Shown piece after piece: positions 45,806-54,152 of a stretch of 64,000 bases of DNA (positions are counted from its first letter, which is position 1; the number at the start of each line of letters is the position of its first letter). The position numbers and the translations under genes are program-made. Source of the DNA: Streptomyces sp. HUAS ZL42 (lineage in GTDB: Bacteria > Actinomycetota > Actinomycetes > Streptomycetales > Streptomycetaceae); NCBI RefSeq assembly GCF_040782645.1, contig NZ_CP160403.1, positions 9,149,001-9,213,000 on the forward strand, given 5' to 3'. Under the pieces are notes generated by a model that was given only the letters and a program-made list of their open reading frames with translations, was not told where the DNA came from and ran no database searches.

Positions 45806-47107
45806 GTGGACACGAGCGAGAGCAGCACCGAACCGCAGACCGAGGCCGCGCCGGGACCGTACAAGCCGTCCCGGCGCGGCTGGCGCCGCTGGGCCATGGA
45901 CACCCGCCCTCTGCGCCGCCCTGCCTACCGCAGGCTGTGGTCGTCGACCATCGTGACGGCGGTCGGCAGCCAGCTCACCGCCGTCGCCGTGCCCAAGCAG
46001 ATCTACGACATCACCGGCTCCTCCGCCTGGGTCGGCTACGCCGGGTTCGCGGGTCTCGTGCCGATGGTGCTGTTCGCGCTGTGGGGCGGAGCGGTCGCCG
46101 ACACCGTGGACCGCCGCAGGCTGCTGCTGATCACCAACAGCGGGATCGCGGTCACCTCGGTGCTCTTCTGGCTGCAGGCCGCAAGCGGGCTCGACTCGGT
46201 CGGCGTCCTGATCGTGCTGCTCGCCGTGCAGCAGGCGTTCTTCGGCCTCAACTCGCCCGCCCGCAACGCGTCCATCGCCCGCCTGGTTCCCGAGGAGGAA
46301 CTCCCCGCCGCCAACGCCCTCGGCTCGACCGTCATGCAGACCGGGCTGGTCGCCGGACCGCTGCTCGCCGGGGCCCTCATCCCGGTCGTCGGCCTGCCCG
46401 AGCTGTACCTCATCGACGCCCTGGCCCTGTGCGTCACCGTGTGGGCGGTAGTGCGGCTGCCCTCGCTGCCGCCGCTGACCACCACGGCGGCACGCCGCGC
46501 CGGGATACGGCAGATCGCGGAGGGCTTCCGCTACATCTCCCGCCACAAGGTGCTGTTGCTGTCCTTCCTCGCCGACATCATCGCCATGGTCTTCGGCATG
46601 CCGCGCGCCCTGTTCCCGCAACTCGCCGCGCAGACATACGCGTCGTACGGCGAAGGGCTCGCCCTCGGCCTGCTGTTCGCCGCGATACCCATCGGCGCGG
46701 TCCTCGGCGGGGTGTTCTCCGGCACGTTCTCGCGGGCCCGGCGGCACGGCTGGATGGTGATCGGCGCGGTCGTCGCCTGGGGCGCGGCGATCGCGGGGTT
46801 CGGGCTGAGCCGCAGCCTGTGGTTCGCGGTGGCGTTCCTGGCCACCGCCGGGGTCGCCGACATGGTGTCCATGGTCTTCCGCGGGGCGATCCTGCTGTCC
46901 GCCGCCACCGACGAGATGCGCGGCCGCATGCAGGGCGTCTTCACCGTCGTCGTCGCCGGCGGCCCGCGCCTCGCCGACGTGCTGCACGGCACGGCAGGCT
47001 CGGCCTTCGGCCCCCGCGCGGCCGTCTCGGGCGGCGGCCTGCTGGTCGTCGCGCTCATGCTGGGCCTGGCCGCTGCGGTCCCGGCACTGCGCCGCTACCG
47101 CGTCTGA
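45806..47107 (+). CDS. MFS transporter (EntS-like)
   Basis: The 433-residue membrane protein has about 12 hydrophobic segments. The pattern WSSTIVTAVGSQLTAVAVPKQIYDITGSS and GAVADTVDRRRLLLITNSG resembles the EntS/siderophore-drug exporter branch of MFS. I chose the GTG at 45806 with AGGAAG upstream; an ATG eight codons earlier lacks good spacing. The stop is six bases from the convergent CRP-like gene. Confidence 0.87.
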   Translation: MDTSESSTEPQTEAAPGPYKPSRRGWRRWAMDTRPLRRPAYRRLWSSTIVTAVGSQLTAVAVPKQIYDITGSSAWVGYAGFAGLVPMVLFALWGGAVADTVDRRRLLLITNSGIAVTSVLFWLQAASGLDSVGVLIVLLAVQQAFFGLNSPARNASIARLVPEEELPAANALGSTVMQTGLVAGPLLAGALIPVVGLPELYLIDALALCVTVWAVVRLPSLPPLTTTAARRAGIRQIAEGFRYISRHKVLLLSFLADIIAMVFGMPRALFPQLAAQTYASYGEGLALGLLFAAIPIGAVLGGVFSGTFSRARRHGWMVIGAVVAWGAAIAGFGLSRSLWFAVAFLATAGVADMVSMVFRGAILLSAATDEMRGRMQGVFTVVVAGGPRLADVLHGTAGSAFGPRAAVSGGGLLVVALMLGLAAAVPALRRYRV

Positions 47108-47112
47108 CGCCC

Positions 47113-47568
47113 TCAGAGGGCCCCGCGGCGATGGACCCCGTACTGCTCCATCAGCCTGACCCGGGTCGTCTCCAGCCGGTGCGCGAGGATCTCGGCCACG
47201 ATCCGCACCAGCGACAGCCCGAGCGCCGGATCCTCCTCGCACAGCTTGAGCACCGGCTGCGCGCTGAACTCGTAGGCGCGTACCGGGCTGAAGGCCTCCG
47301 CTCCGAAGTCCCACTGGTACGGCGGGAACAGCCAGGACCAGCCGAGCATGTCGCCGGCGCCCAGGCTGGCGACGGTCACCTTCTGGAGCGACGTCACGCG
47401 CTGGTCGAGGGAGACGGCGCCCGAGCGGATGACCCAGAAGCGGTCGGCCGTGCCGCCCGCTTCGAAGATGCGGGTGTCCTCGGGGAAGGACACCTCCCGG
47501 GCGAGCGCCATCAGGCGCTGACGCTGGGGCGGGGGAAGGGCGGTCAGCAGTTTCGTCGCTTTGGTCAT
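47113..47568 (-). CDS. Cyclic nucleotide-binding domain protein (CRP-like, no HTH)
   Basis: The 151-residue protein contains only a cNMP-binding beta-barrel (RIFEAGGTADRFWVIRSGAV and ASLGAGDMLGWSWLFPPYQWDF) and short helices at the end. No DNA-binding domain follows, so it may be a sensing domain acting through partners. The canonical R-A-x motif for cAMP binding is not clear, so ligand binding is uncertain. The start codon ATG 47568 has poorly defined spacing. Confidence 0.8.
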   Translation of the reverse strand: MTKATKLLTALPPPQRQRLMALAREVSFPEDTRIFEAGGTADRFWVIRSGAVSLDQRVTSLQKVTVASLGAGDMLGWSWLFPPYQWDFGAEAFSPVRAYEFSAQPVLKLCEEDPALGLSLVRIVAEILAHRLETTRVRLMEQYGVHRRGAL

Positions 47569-47680
47569 GGCGCAGGGCTCCTCGCCGGGATCGGTTCCGG
47601 TGCTTTCCCTACGCCCATTTCAGCCGCTGCCGGCGCACAGAGCACCTTGGCGGAGGCAAGGAGCTCGAAGACATGAAAAA

Positions 47681-47712
47681 GCCCTGGCTGGACGGGGGAA
47701 GCCAGCCAGGGC
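47681..47712 (-). terminator. Rho-independent terminator with a U-run on the minus strand
   Basis: An 11-base-pair perfect stem (GCCCTGGCTGG / CCAGCCAGGGC) is followed on the minus strand by TTTTT. It is the only terminator in the window with a clear U-run. It lies about 115 bases past the stop of the decarboxylase gene and upstream of the CRP-like gene, so it separates their transcripts. Confidence 0.85.
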
Positions 47713-47826
47713 CGTAAGCGGTGGCGCATGGGGGACGGATACGGTCGACCCCGTGACCACGTATGAATGAACGCTAAACCATCTACGAGGATTTCGCGTA
47801 CCCGTAACCGGGTCAAGTGACCGGTT

Positions 47827-49305
47827 TCACTTCGGCTGCATGGCGACCACCCGCACGGTCTCCAGCTCGGGGTCACTGGGGTCGGGCAGATACATTCCCG
47901 CGGCCAGCCCCGTGCGCAGATACCGCAGTACCGGTTCGGTCAGGCGCTCGCCGGGGAGCACGGCCGGGATGCCGGGGGGATACGGAGTGATCATCTCCGC
48001 CGCGACCCGACCGGCCGCCTCGGCCACCGGTACGTCCTCGGTGGGCCCGAAGAACGCGTCACGGGGCAGGCGGGCCTGCGACAGGCGCAGATCGGCGGGC
48101 GAGGGCACGTCGACCCGCGCTGCCGGACGCAGCTCGGGCGCCGCCTGCGCGAGGGCCTTGAGGGCGGCGAGCAGTTCGCCGGTCGTCTCGTGGTCGTCGC
48201 CGTGCGTGATCTGCGCGCCGATGCGGCGGTGGTCGGCCAGATGGGTGTCCAGGCCCCGCTGCTCCCGCAGCCAGTCGGCGGCCCGGTACCCCGTGATCCC
48301 CAGCCCGCTGATGTCGATGACGACCGGCAGCGGATCGAAGTCGTCGGCCAGCCCCGGCCCGCAGAAGTCGTCCCGGCCGTTGACGTGCATCCCGTCGATC
48401 TCCTCGACGGCGGCACGGACTTCGGCCGCGAGGTCCAGCGCCGCGCCCATGATCCGCTTCCCGTACAGGGCCATCTGGCGGCGCCAGCCGTCGAGCCCGG
48501 CGTAGATCAGCACCGACGGGCTGGTGGTGCCGAGCAGATCGGCCCGCATCCTCAACAGCTCAGGCGGTACGAGTCCGCCGCGCAGGTGGAAGACGGAGCC
48601 CTGCTCCAGGCCGCTGCCCATCTTGTGGATGCTCGTCACACAGATGTCGGCGCCCGCGTCCATCGCCCAGGTCGGCAGATCGGGGTGGAACGGCAGATGC
48701 GCGCCCCACGCCTCGTCCACGATCAGCGGCAGCGAGCGCCGGTGGCAGACCTCGGCGATCGCCCGCAGACCGGCGCAACTGCCGTACGGCGTCGGACTGG
48801 TGACCAGTGCGCCCTTCGCGTCGGGACAGGCGGCGAAGGTCCGCTCGAACTCCTCGGCGGACGGCGGATGTGCGAGATGCCGCTCGGGGTCCCACCGCGG
48901 CTCGACCCAGACCGGCTCGATGCCGGACAGGATCAGGCCCGACACGACGGACTTGTGGGAGTCCCGTCCGATCAGCAGCCGCTCGTGCGGACCGGCGACG
49001 GCGAGCATCGCCGCCTTCACCGACAGGGAACTGCCGCAGGTGGTGAAGAACGTGTGCTCGGCGTGCACGGCATCGGCCATCAGCTCCTCGGCCCGCTCCA
49101 GGACCCTTCCCCGGGTGAGCCGGTCGTCGAGACCGCCCGACGCCAGGACGTCACCGAGGAAGACCGCGTCACCGAGCACCTCACGCACGGCGGAATCCGC
49201 GCCGCGGGCCTGTTTGTGCCCCGGCGGCGTGAACGACAGGCGCCCCCTGCGCCGGTAGTCGGACAGGGCTTCCAGAACCGGTGCTCCCAAGTGATCGACG
49301 GCCAT
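47827..49305 (-). CDS. PLP-dependent Orn/Lys/Arg decarboxylase-like enzyme
   Basis: The 492-residue fold-type I PLP enzyme belongs to the major domain family of ornithine/lysine/arginine decarboxylases. Visible: FTTCGSSLSVKAAMLAVAGP, LIVDEAWGAHLPFHPDLP for cofactor binding, and the Schiff-base lysine in VTSIHKMGSGLEQGS. The C-terminal domain has DAFFGPTEDVPVAEAAGRV and ITPYPPGIPAVLPGE. It may make a polyamine. It is monocistronic. A small dyad lies around its stop codon. Confidence 0.9.
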   Translation of the reverse strand: MAVDHLGAPVLEALSDYRRRGRLSFTPPGHKQARGADSAVREVLGDAVFLGDVLASGGLDDRLTRGRVLERAEELMADAVHAEHTFFTTCGSSLSVKAAMLAVAGPHERLLIGRDSHKSVVSGLILSGIEPVWVEPRWDPERHLAHPPSAEEFERTFAACPDAKGALVTSPTPYGSCAGLRAIAEVCHRRSLPLIVDEAWGAHLPFHPDLPTWAMDAGADICVTSIHKMGSGLEQGSVFHLRGGLVPPELLRMRADLLGTTSPSVLIYAGLDGWRRQMALYGKRIMGAALDLAAEVRAAVEEIDGMHVNGRDDFCGPGLADDFDPLPVVIDISGLGITGYRAADWLREQRGLDTHLADHRRIGAQITHGDDHETTGELLAALKALAQAAPELRPAARVDVPSPADLRLSQARLPRDAFFGPTEDVPVAEAAGRVAAEMITPYPPGIPAVLPGERLTEPVLRYLRTGLAAGMYLPDPSDPELETVRVVAMQPK

Positions 49306-49357
49306 GCGTCCCGAGTGCCCCCGACCGCGACCGCCAATCCGGCCCGGGTCGGGGGTC

Positions 49358-49570
49358 TCACGCGCGCTTGCCGGGCGTCAGGATCTCGTCCAGCACCCTG
49401 AGCACCGCCTCGTAGGCCAGGACGCGTACGTTCGCGTCACGGGCCCCGTCGGGATCGGTGGGGCGCAGCGCGTCGCTGCGCGACCGCCACGTCCGCTCCT
49501 CCTCCTCGGCGCAGGTCCTCGCGCGCTGCATGCGCCGCAGCAGTTCGTCCGAGTCCACGACATCGGTCAT
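49358..49570 (-). CDS. Small hypothetical protein
   Basis: The 70-residue protein is soluble and rich in charged residues (DSDELLRRMQRARTCAEEEE). I do not recognise a family. The ATG at 49570 has GTGGAG upstream, and coding-like composition is clear. It lies 52 bases upstream of the decarboxylase start and may share its transcript. The frame upstream of this ATG is unlikely to be translated. Confidence 0.65.
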   Translation of the reverse strand: MTDVVDSDELLRRMQRARTCAEEEERTWRSRSDALRPTDPDGARDANVRVLAYEAVLRVLDEILTPGKRA

Positions 49571-49789
49571 GTACTCCACGTACCCCGGGCAGGAGCATCG
49601 ATGACAGGCGCTGATCCCTGCGCCCGGCATGTTTGGCCGGGACGTCCAGAGGTGAGCCGAACAGTAGAGGGCCGCCCGGGCCGTGCGGGTTGCGGTCACG
49701 GCTCGGGGCGGCGGCAGGGCCGAGAAGCGAACGCGCCGAGGCGCGCCCGACCGCCTTCTCGACCGGTCAGCGAGCCAGGGAGCGAAAGG

Positions 49790-50236
49790 ATGCGTGCCCA
49801 GGACCGGACCAGGCCCCTCAGTGAGGCCGTCGGCACAGACCTGCGCGAGAGGCTGGGCCCGTGTCGCCCGGCCGACGTCCGAGGGGCCGTACGGCGTGTG
49901 GTGGCCCGCCGGTGCCTGCGCACCGGATCACTCTGCGACGAGGCCGCCCTCTCGGACGCGTTGCTCGTCGCCTCGGAACTGACGACCAACGCGATCCTCC
50001 ACGGCGGCGGCATCACGGCGATCGACGTCGAGGCCACCATGGGGACCGGCGTGCGCGTCGCCGTCAGCGATCGCAGCAATCTGCCCCCTGTCCTCCAGCC
50101 TGCCGTCGACGCCCATGGGCGCCGACGTACCGGGGGCCGCGGATGGCCGATCGTCTGCCGCCTGTCGCGGGAGGTACGGGTGGCGGAACTGCCCTCGGGC
50201 GGCAAACGCATCACGGCCGTGGTGCCCGTGTTCTGA
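49790..50236 (+). CDS. ATP-binding protein, anti-sigma factor/SpoIIAB-like kinase
   Basis: The 148-residue protein carries a HATPase_c domain of the Streptomyces anti-sigma factor type: N box SELTTNAILHGGG, then AVSDRSNLPP and GGRGWPIVCRLSREVRV as the ATP lid. These small kinases usually phosphorylate anti-anti-sigma factors or bind sigma factors. The partner is not adjacent. Just 14 bases after its stop begins the reverse-strand tnpB of an IS607-type element, so its 3' neighbourhood was altered by that insertion. Confidence 0.85.
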   Translation: MRAQDRTRPLSEAVGTDLRERLGPCRPADVRGAVRRVVARRCLRTGSLCDEAALSDALLVASELTTNAILHGGGITAIDVEATMGTGVRVAVSDRSNLPPVLQPAVDAHGRRRTGGRGWPIVCRLSREVRVAELPSGGKRITAVVPVF

Positions 50237-50237
50237 T

Positions 50238-50480
50238 CCCGAACCGTTCCTAATCAGTGAGCAGGAGTGAGTCTTGGACCCATACCTGGTCACTGCGGAC
50301 ACCCCGAACGGTTTTGGATGTCCTGGTTGCCCGCGTACTCGCCGCGTCCGGCGGCACGGATCGTGTCCGTGGTCCGGGGATGCGGGGGCGGGGTCCCTCA
50401 CGCCCAGGGGCACACCGGTCGGCCTGGATGGTCCGATGCCCGTGCACATCGCTCTGGTGTGCACGGGGCGGTGTCGTCCG
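50238..50480 (-). ncRNA. Candidate reRNA (omega RNA) region at the 3' end of tnpB
   Basis: By analogy with known TnpB systems, the guide scaffold is transcribed from the 3' end of tnpB to the element end, and the adjacent host DNA supplies the guide. Here the last tnpB codons (after the RuvC D motif) encode an unlikely protein tail. I did not model folding, so the limits are approximate. Confidence 0.35.
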
Positions 50481-51878
50481 TCGCCGGATCGGGTGTCCCT
50501 GGGCGCGTCGTCCGATCGCGATGCTCGCTGCATCGTGCCGGGTGGTCTTACGGGTGGGGCCGGCCATCGGCTTTTGCCAGTGCTGGGCGCCCCACTTGCT
50601 GGTGTAGGCCGGGTCCACCGCGATGATCGCGATACCTGTGGCGTCGGCCATGGAGGTCAGCCGGGCGCGGAGCTTGCCGGTCGGCATGCCGGAGATGAGC
50701 TGCCGGAATCGGCGCTTGCGCCCGTGCTTCTCTCTGGTTTTCTCGGTCTGGAAGTCGAGGTCTTCGACCGCGATGGCCTTGACGCCGCAGGTCTTGGCCC
50801 AGTTCAGCAGCCGCGTGAGGGCGTGCCGTACCTGGGCGTCGCGGTGCTGGGCGCCTTGAGACAGGTCGAAGAAGAACCGGCGCGGCCGGCCAGCCGGGTT
50901 ACCGTGAGTGTCGAGGCGCCATGCGGCGAGGTGGTCGGCGTTGGTGTCCACGCCGATCACGCCGTTGGCGAGGGCGGCTTCGAGTGGGATGGTCTTGGTG
51001 GGAGGGATCTGCCAGGAGGCGTCCACGTACCAGCGCCCGCGTCCCGTGTCGTAGTGGATGCGGTAGGCCACGGCCCGGTTGGCCTCCACGCGGTCGGCCC
51101 ACTCCTTCCCCCGGTGGGGGAACCGCGCCGTTCCAGCGAGTACGTACCGGCCGTGCTTGGCGTTCGCCAGGTCGCAGAGCCGGGCCGGGAGCTTGATCGA
51201 CACTTCGCCCTCGGGCGTGATGCGGATCGTCTCGTTGCCGAACCTTTTCCCCGACTCGCCGTCCGCCTGGAGGAACCAGCGCCCCGCTGCCCACCGCTCA
51301 CGCCACTCGGCCTCGGTGAGCTGCGCCTTGTCGAGGTTGTTACGGGTGCCCAGCAGACGTTTACCGCCACGCACGACGTGCACCCGGCCCGCTTCCCGGT
51401 CGGCCCGAACCCGGTCGAGCCGGTCCTCCAGCACATGCAGGCGGCGCGCTTTGTTAAACCACTCGTGCGCGGAGCTGTAGCCGCCCGGAGTCCGCTTGGT
51501 GCCCTTCTGTCCGACCGGCAGCGACAGCCGGTGCCGGATCGTCGTGATACCGGCTTGGAGGGACTGGAGTTGCGCGGCCTGGCCGCGCCGGGCGAGCGCC
51601 CACTGGTCATGCGTGGCCTTCGTGATCGACCCGGCCCACCTGGACGACGACTCGGCCGTCAGGTCCCGCTTACGGACCGCCCATGACTCGGTGGAGTGCT
51701 CCAAACCGTCGGTGCAACGCGCTTTGAGGTCCTTCGAGGCGAGCGAGCCCAGGTGCGCCCCCACCAGGCGCAGAACCTTCTCATCCGCGGGTGTGAGGTC
51801 CCCCAGCCGGGTACGTACCGCCACACCGGACGGGCCGAGAGCGACGAACGGCGCGGCGATCGGGCGGAGGTCAGCCAT
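50250..51878 (-). CDS. tnpB: TnpB-like RNA-guided endonuclease of an IS607 element
   Basis: The 542-residue protein has the split RuvC-like domain of TnpB: D in NGVIGVDTNADHLAAW, E in IAVEDLDFQTEK, and D in KTTRHDAASIAIGRR. The usual four-cysteine zinc finger between the second and third motifs is missing and replaced by SKWGAQHWQKPM. About 80 low-complexity, arginine/proline-rich residues follow the last motif, up to the stop at 50250; this is where the reRNA is typically encoded. It has an 8-base overlap with tnpA. Confidence 0.88.
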   Translation of the reverse strand: MADLRPIAAPFVALGPSGVAVRTRLGDLTPADEKVLRLVGAHLGSLASKDLKARCTDGLEHSTESWAVRKRDLTAESSSRWAGSITKATHDQWALARRGQAAQLQSLQAGITTIRHRLSLPVGQKGTKRTPGGYSSAHEWFNKARRLHVLEDRLDRVRADREAGRVHVVRGGKRLLGTRNNLDKAQLTEAEWRERWAAGRWFLQADGESGKRFGNETIRITPEGEVSIKLPARLCDLANAKHGRYVLAGTARFPHRGKEWADRVEANRAVAYRIHYDTGRGRWYVDASWQIPPTKTIPLEAALANGVIGVDTNADHLAAWRLDTHGNPAGRPRRFFFDLSQGAQHRDAQVRHALTRLLNWAKTCGVKAIAVEDLDFQTEKTREKHGRKRRFRQLISGMPTGKLRARLTSMADATGIAIIAVDPAYTSKWGAQHWQKPMAGPTRKTTRHDAASIAIGRRAQGHPIRRRTTPPRAHQSDVHGHRTIQADRCAPGREGPRPRIPGPRTRSVPPDAASTRATRTSKTVRGVRSDQVWVQDSLLLTD

Positions 51879-52446
51879 GTTCGGCCGCTTCCAGTGCCTT
51901 GCGGGCGCGGTTCTTCGCCGACCTGCGCCCGTACAGACGGGCGCACAACGACGTCAGTACCTCCACCATGTCCCGCACCAGGTCGTCTTCGACCTCGCCG
52001 TCGTCCACCACCAGCAGGCGACGGCCCGTCGCGGACAAGGCGGCCTCGACAAGTTCGACGTTCATCCGGCCGAGCCGGCCCTTATGCTCCACCACCACGG
52101 TGGTCACGTTCGGGTCGGCCAGCAGACGTCGAGCCTTCGAACGGCAGCCGTTCATCCCGGAAGCGATCTCCGCCTCAACACGAACGACTCGGTGACCGGC
52201 GTTCACCGCCCACGCCGACAGCCGAGCGACCTGGCGTTCCAGATCGGTCTTCTGATCGTGCGAGGACACGCGGGCATACAGGCCCAGACCACCGATGGCC
52301 TCGGGCGTGGTGTTCGCGTCGATGTTCACCAGGATCGTGCGCGGCCCGACCCGCTGAGCCGGTACCGGCAACGTCCCCTCACGGAACCAGCGATACGCGG
52401 TCTGCGGATGCACGCCCTGCGTCTTCGCCCATTCCGTCAGATTCAC
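51871..52446 (-). CDS. tnpA: IS607-family serine recombinase TnpA
   Basis: The protein begins with a MerR-like DNA-binding helix (LTEWAKTQGVHPQTAYRWF) and then a serine recombinase catalytic domain, with the nucleophile in LYARVSSHDQKTDLERQV and the region EIASGMNGCRSKARRLLAD. This is the small-recombinase architecture of IS607. The true start is uncertain: GTG at 52446 lies directly before the first conserved motif, and a GTG at 52470 would add eight residues. Confidence 0.9.
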   Translation of the reverse strand: MNLTEWAKTQGVHPQTAYRWFREGTLPVPAQRVGPRTILVNIDANTTPEAIGGLGLYARVSSHDQKTDLERQVARLSAWAVNAGHRVVRVEAEIASGMNGCRSKARRLLADPNVTTVVVEHKGRLGRMNVELVEAALSATGRRLLVVDDGEVEDDLVRDMVEVLTSLCARLYGRRSAKNRARKALEAAEHG

Positions 52447-52564
52447 AGCCTGACAACGACACTCACTCACACATGGTTACGCTCACTTACCCGACTTCGC
52501 GGACCAGCAGGTGGAGACCCCGTCCGCGGCGTCTGACGGGCGTTTCCCGGGGAACACGGGACGA

Positions 52565-52996
52565 ATGAACGAATCCGAGCTGCCCCCCGGCGGACGGCCC
52601 GTAGACGTTTACCTCGACCTCCTGCGGATCCGGATGGACTCGGAGGACTACGGGCTTTTGCTGAGTGTCGTCGAACCGGCCCTCCGGGCGATCGACGAAC
52701 AACGCCTGGCCACCCTCGACGTCGTGCTGAACCCCGAGCGTACGAAGGGTCTGCCGCAGGACATCCGCGACGAGGCGGCCCTCGTGATCGCGACCGCGAT
52801 CACCGGTCGGCTGGACAACGAGGTGGTCGAGATCGACGTCGAGGAGACCGGTCCGGTCAGGGTGGTGACCGACTCGGTCACCGCGTCCGACCCGGAGCGC
52901 CTCGCCGAGATCGCCGACCACATCCGCCGTCGCAACCGGGAGACCGAGGAGCTGCGCGGCATCGCCGAAGCGAGCGATCTGCCGACGGATTTCTGA
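52565..52996 (+). CDS. Hypothetical protein
   Basis: The 143-residue protein is acidic. The N-terminal part YLDLLRIRMDSEDYGLLLSV and PALRAIDEQRLATLDVVLNP looks globular, and the C-terminal part is helical. I do not recognise a family. The ATG at 52565 was chosen because of the weak GGGGAACACGGG upstream; the frame could start at 52511. It lies beside the IS607-type element on one side and a decayed, duplicated region on the other. Confidence 0.6.
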   Translation: MNESELPPGGRPVDVYLDLLRIRMDSEDYGLLLSVVEPALRAIDEQRLATLDVVLNPERTKGLPQDIRDEAALVIATAITGRLDNEVVEIDVEETGPVRVVTDSVTASDPERLAEIADHIRRRNRETEELRGIAEASDLPTDF

Positions 52997-53047
52997 TCCG
53001 CGGGCGACCCTCCCGGGGTCATGTGCGGGGCGCGGTCACGGGGACCC

Positions 53048-53534
53048 TCAGCGGCCGTGCCGGGCCGACCGCCCCTCGTCCAGGCGCTGCAGATGACGCA
53101 GCACGCGGTCGGTGATCCTGCCGTACCGCGGTGTGCCGGCCACGTCGTGCTCGAGGAGCGAGGCGATGCTCGGCCCCGTGACGACCTCGGCGCTGCTGTG
53201 CTCGTCGGTGACGCGCGCGGCGATCGCCCTGATGCTGCGGACGATGCGCTGCCCGCGCCCCGCAGCCGCGGGTCCGCCGCGATCGACGGGTGCGTCGGCG
53301 GCAGCTCGGCGGCGGCCGCCAGGGACCGCGCGTGGTAGGCGCAGGTACCCGGGAGGGGGGTGAGGGGCTGCGTGGCGGCGCTCGGATCGGCCAGCGCCTC
53401 GTCCAGGGCACGGGCAGGCCCAGCAGATCGCCCGCAGGGCCGCCGCTGAGCCCCTCGACGGCGGCATGGGTGCCGTCGACCAGCCGATCCAGCGCGGTCG
53501 TCAGGGGGTCGTTGGTGCGGCGGTCCGTCGGCAC
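53048..53534 (-). pseudogene. Decayed hypothetical gene, split over three frames
   Basis: Reading on the minus strand from ATG 53534, the protein MPTDRRTNDPLTTALDRL continues for about 40 residues, then coding-like sequence moves to a second frame (ARALDEALADPSAATQPLTP, about 53400-53270) and to a third (QRIVRSIRAIAARVTDEHSS and onward to RSARHGR, 53265-53048). Each segment has protein-like composition only in that frame, which suggests two frameshifts. The ancestral protein was about 160 residues. Function unknown. Sequencing error in this very GC-rich stretch cannot be excluded. Confidence 0.6.
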
Positions 53535-53956
53535 GGGCAGGACCAGTTCTGCCCCGCGACGACCCCGCAGGCGGCGGCCGGCGCGGGACCATCGCGAAAC
53601 GTGCCACGGCGCTGCAGCCGAACGCCACGGCCACGGCGCCGCAGAAGCGGGGCAGGGCCGCGACCGTGACCCGGACGAACAGCGCCAGGTAGTAGACCGG
53701 GAAGGCGATCGGCCCGAGCAGCCGGTCGAGCACGGTCGTCAGAGGGTCGTTGGTGCGGCGGTCCGTCGGCACGGGCAGGACCAGTGCCGCCCCGCGACGA
53801 TCCCGCAGGCGGCGGCCGGCGCGGGACCATCGCGAAACGTGCCACGGCGCTGCAGCCGAACGCCACGGCCACGGCGCCGCAGAAGCGGGGCAGGGCCGCG
53901 ACCGTGACCCGGACGAACAGCGCCAGGTAGTAGACCGGGAAGGCGATCGGCCCGAG
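53481..53956. repeat. Tandem direct repeat, two 238-bp copies
   Basis: Copy one spans 53481-53718 and copy two 53719-53956, with about 97 percent identity (seven differences counted by eye). The period of 238 is not a multiple of three, so any frame running through both shifts. The minus strand of each copy encodes a hydrophobic stretch (FPVYYLALFVRVTVAALP) that looks like a membrane segment, followed by a start that resembles the N-terminus of the decayed gene (MPTDRRTNDPLTT). Confidence 0.88.
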
Positions 53957-54152
53957 CGCGGTGCCGGGCCGCCGAACCGGCGGCCGTAGAAGGGGGCGGA
54001 CGATGGCCGCCGGCGCCCCCGCCACCAGATGGGCCCGCAGCAGTGAGACCCCCGCCGGCGCCAGCCCGATGGCGCTCACCGTGCGCGGCCCGGCGGCGAG
54101 CCGCGGCAGCCCCGGCTCGGACGCCCGACACGATCTCGCGGCCGTGCCGCGG
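53957..54152. other. Residual open frame and spacer near the tandem repeat
   Basis: A minus-strand open frame begins at ATG 54079 (MSAIGLAPAGVSLLRAHL) and runs into the first encountered repeat copy as a membrane-like segment, after which the frame is lost because of the duplication. It may be the 5' part of the gene from which the repeat unit derives. No other feature is visible before the NADH dehydrogenase stop codon. Confidence 0.35.

Larger units (their letters stand above)
50240..52500 (-). mobile_element. IS607-family element with TnpA and TnpB
   Basis: The element consists of a TnpA serine recombinase gene overlapping a tnpB gene, the order typical of the IS607 family, which lacks long inverted repeats and target duplications and inserts at GG dinucleotides. 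Both genes are full length. Exact ends cannot be fixed. AGTGAGC occurs near both ends in opposite orientation (near 50254 and near 52486), which could mark recombinase sites. It lies immediately downstream of the anti-sigma-type ATPase gene. Confidence 0.8.

Noticed and set aside
47569..47826. Small RNA gene between the CRP-like and decarboxylase genes
   Set aside because: There is a good terminator but no clear promoter or conserved structure, so I only report the terminator.
50240..52500. Long terminal inverted repeats for the IS607-type element
   Set aside because: Only the short AGTGAGC is shared by both ends; IS607 elements lack long inverted repeats.
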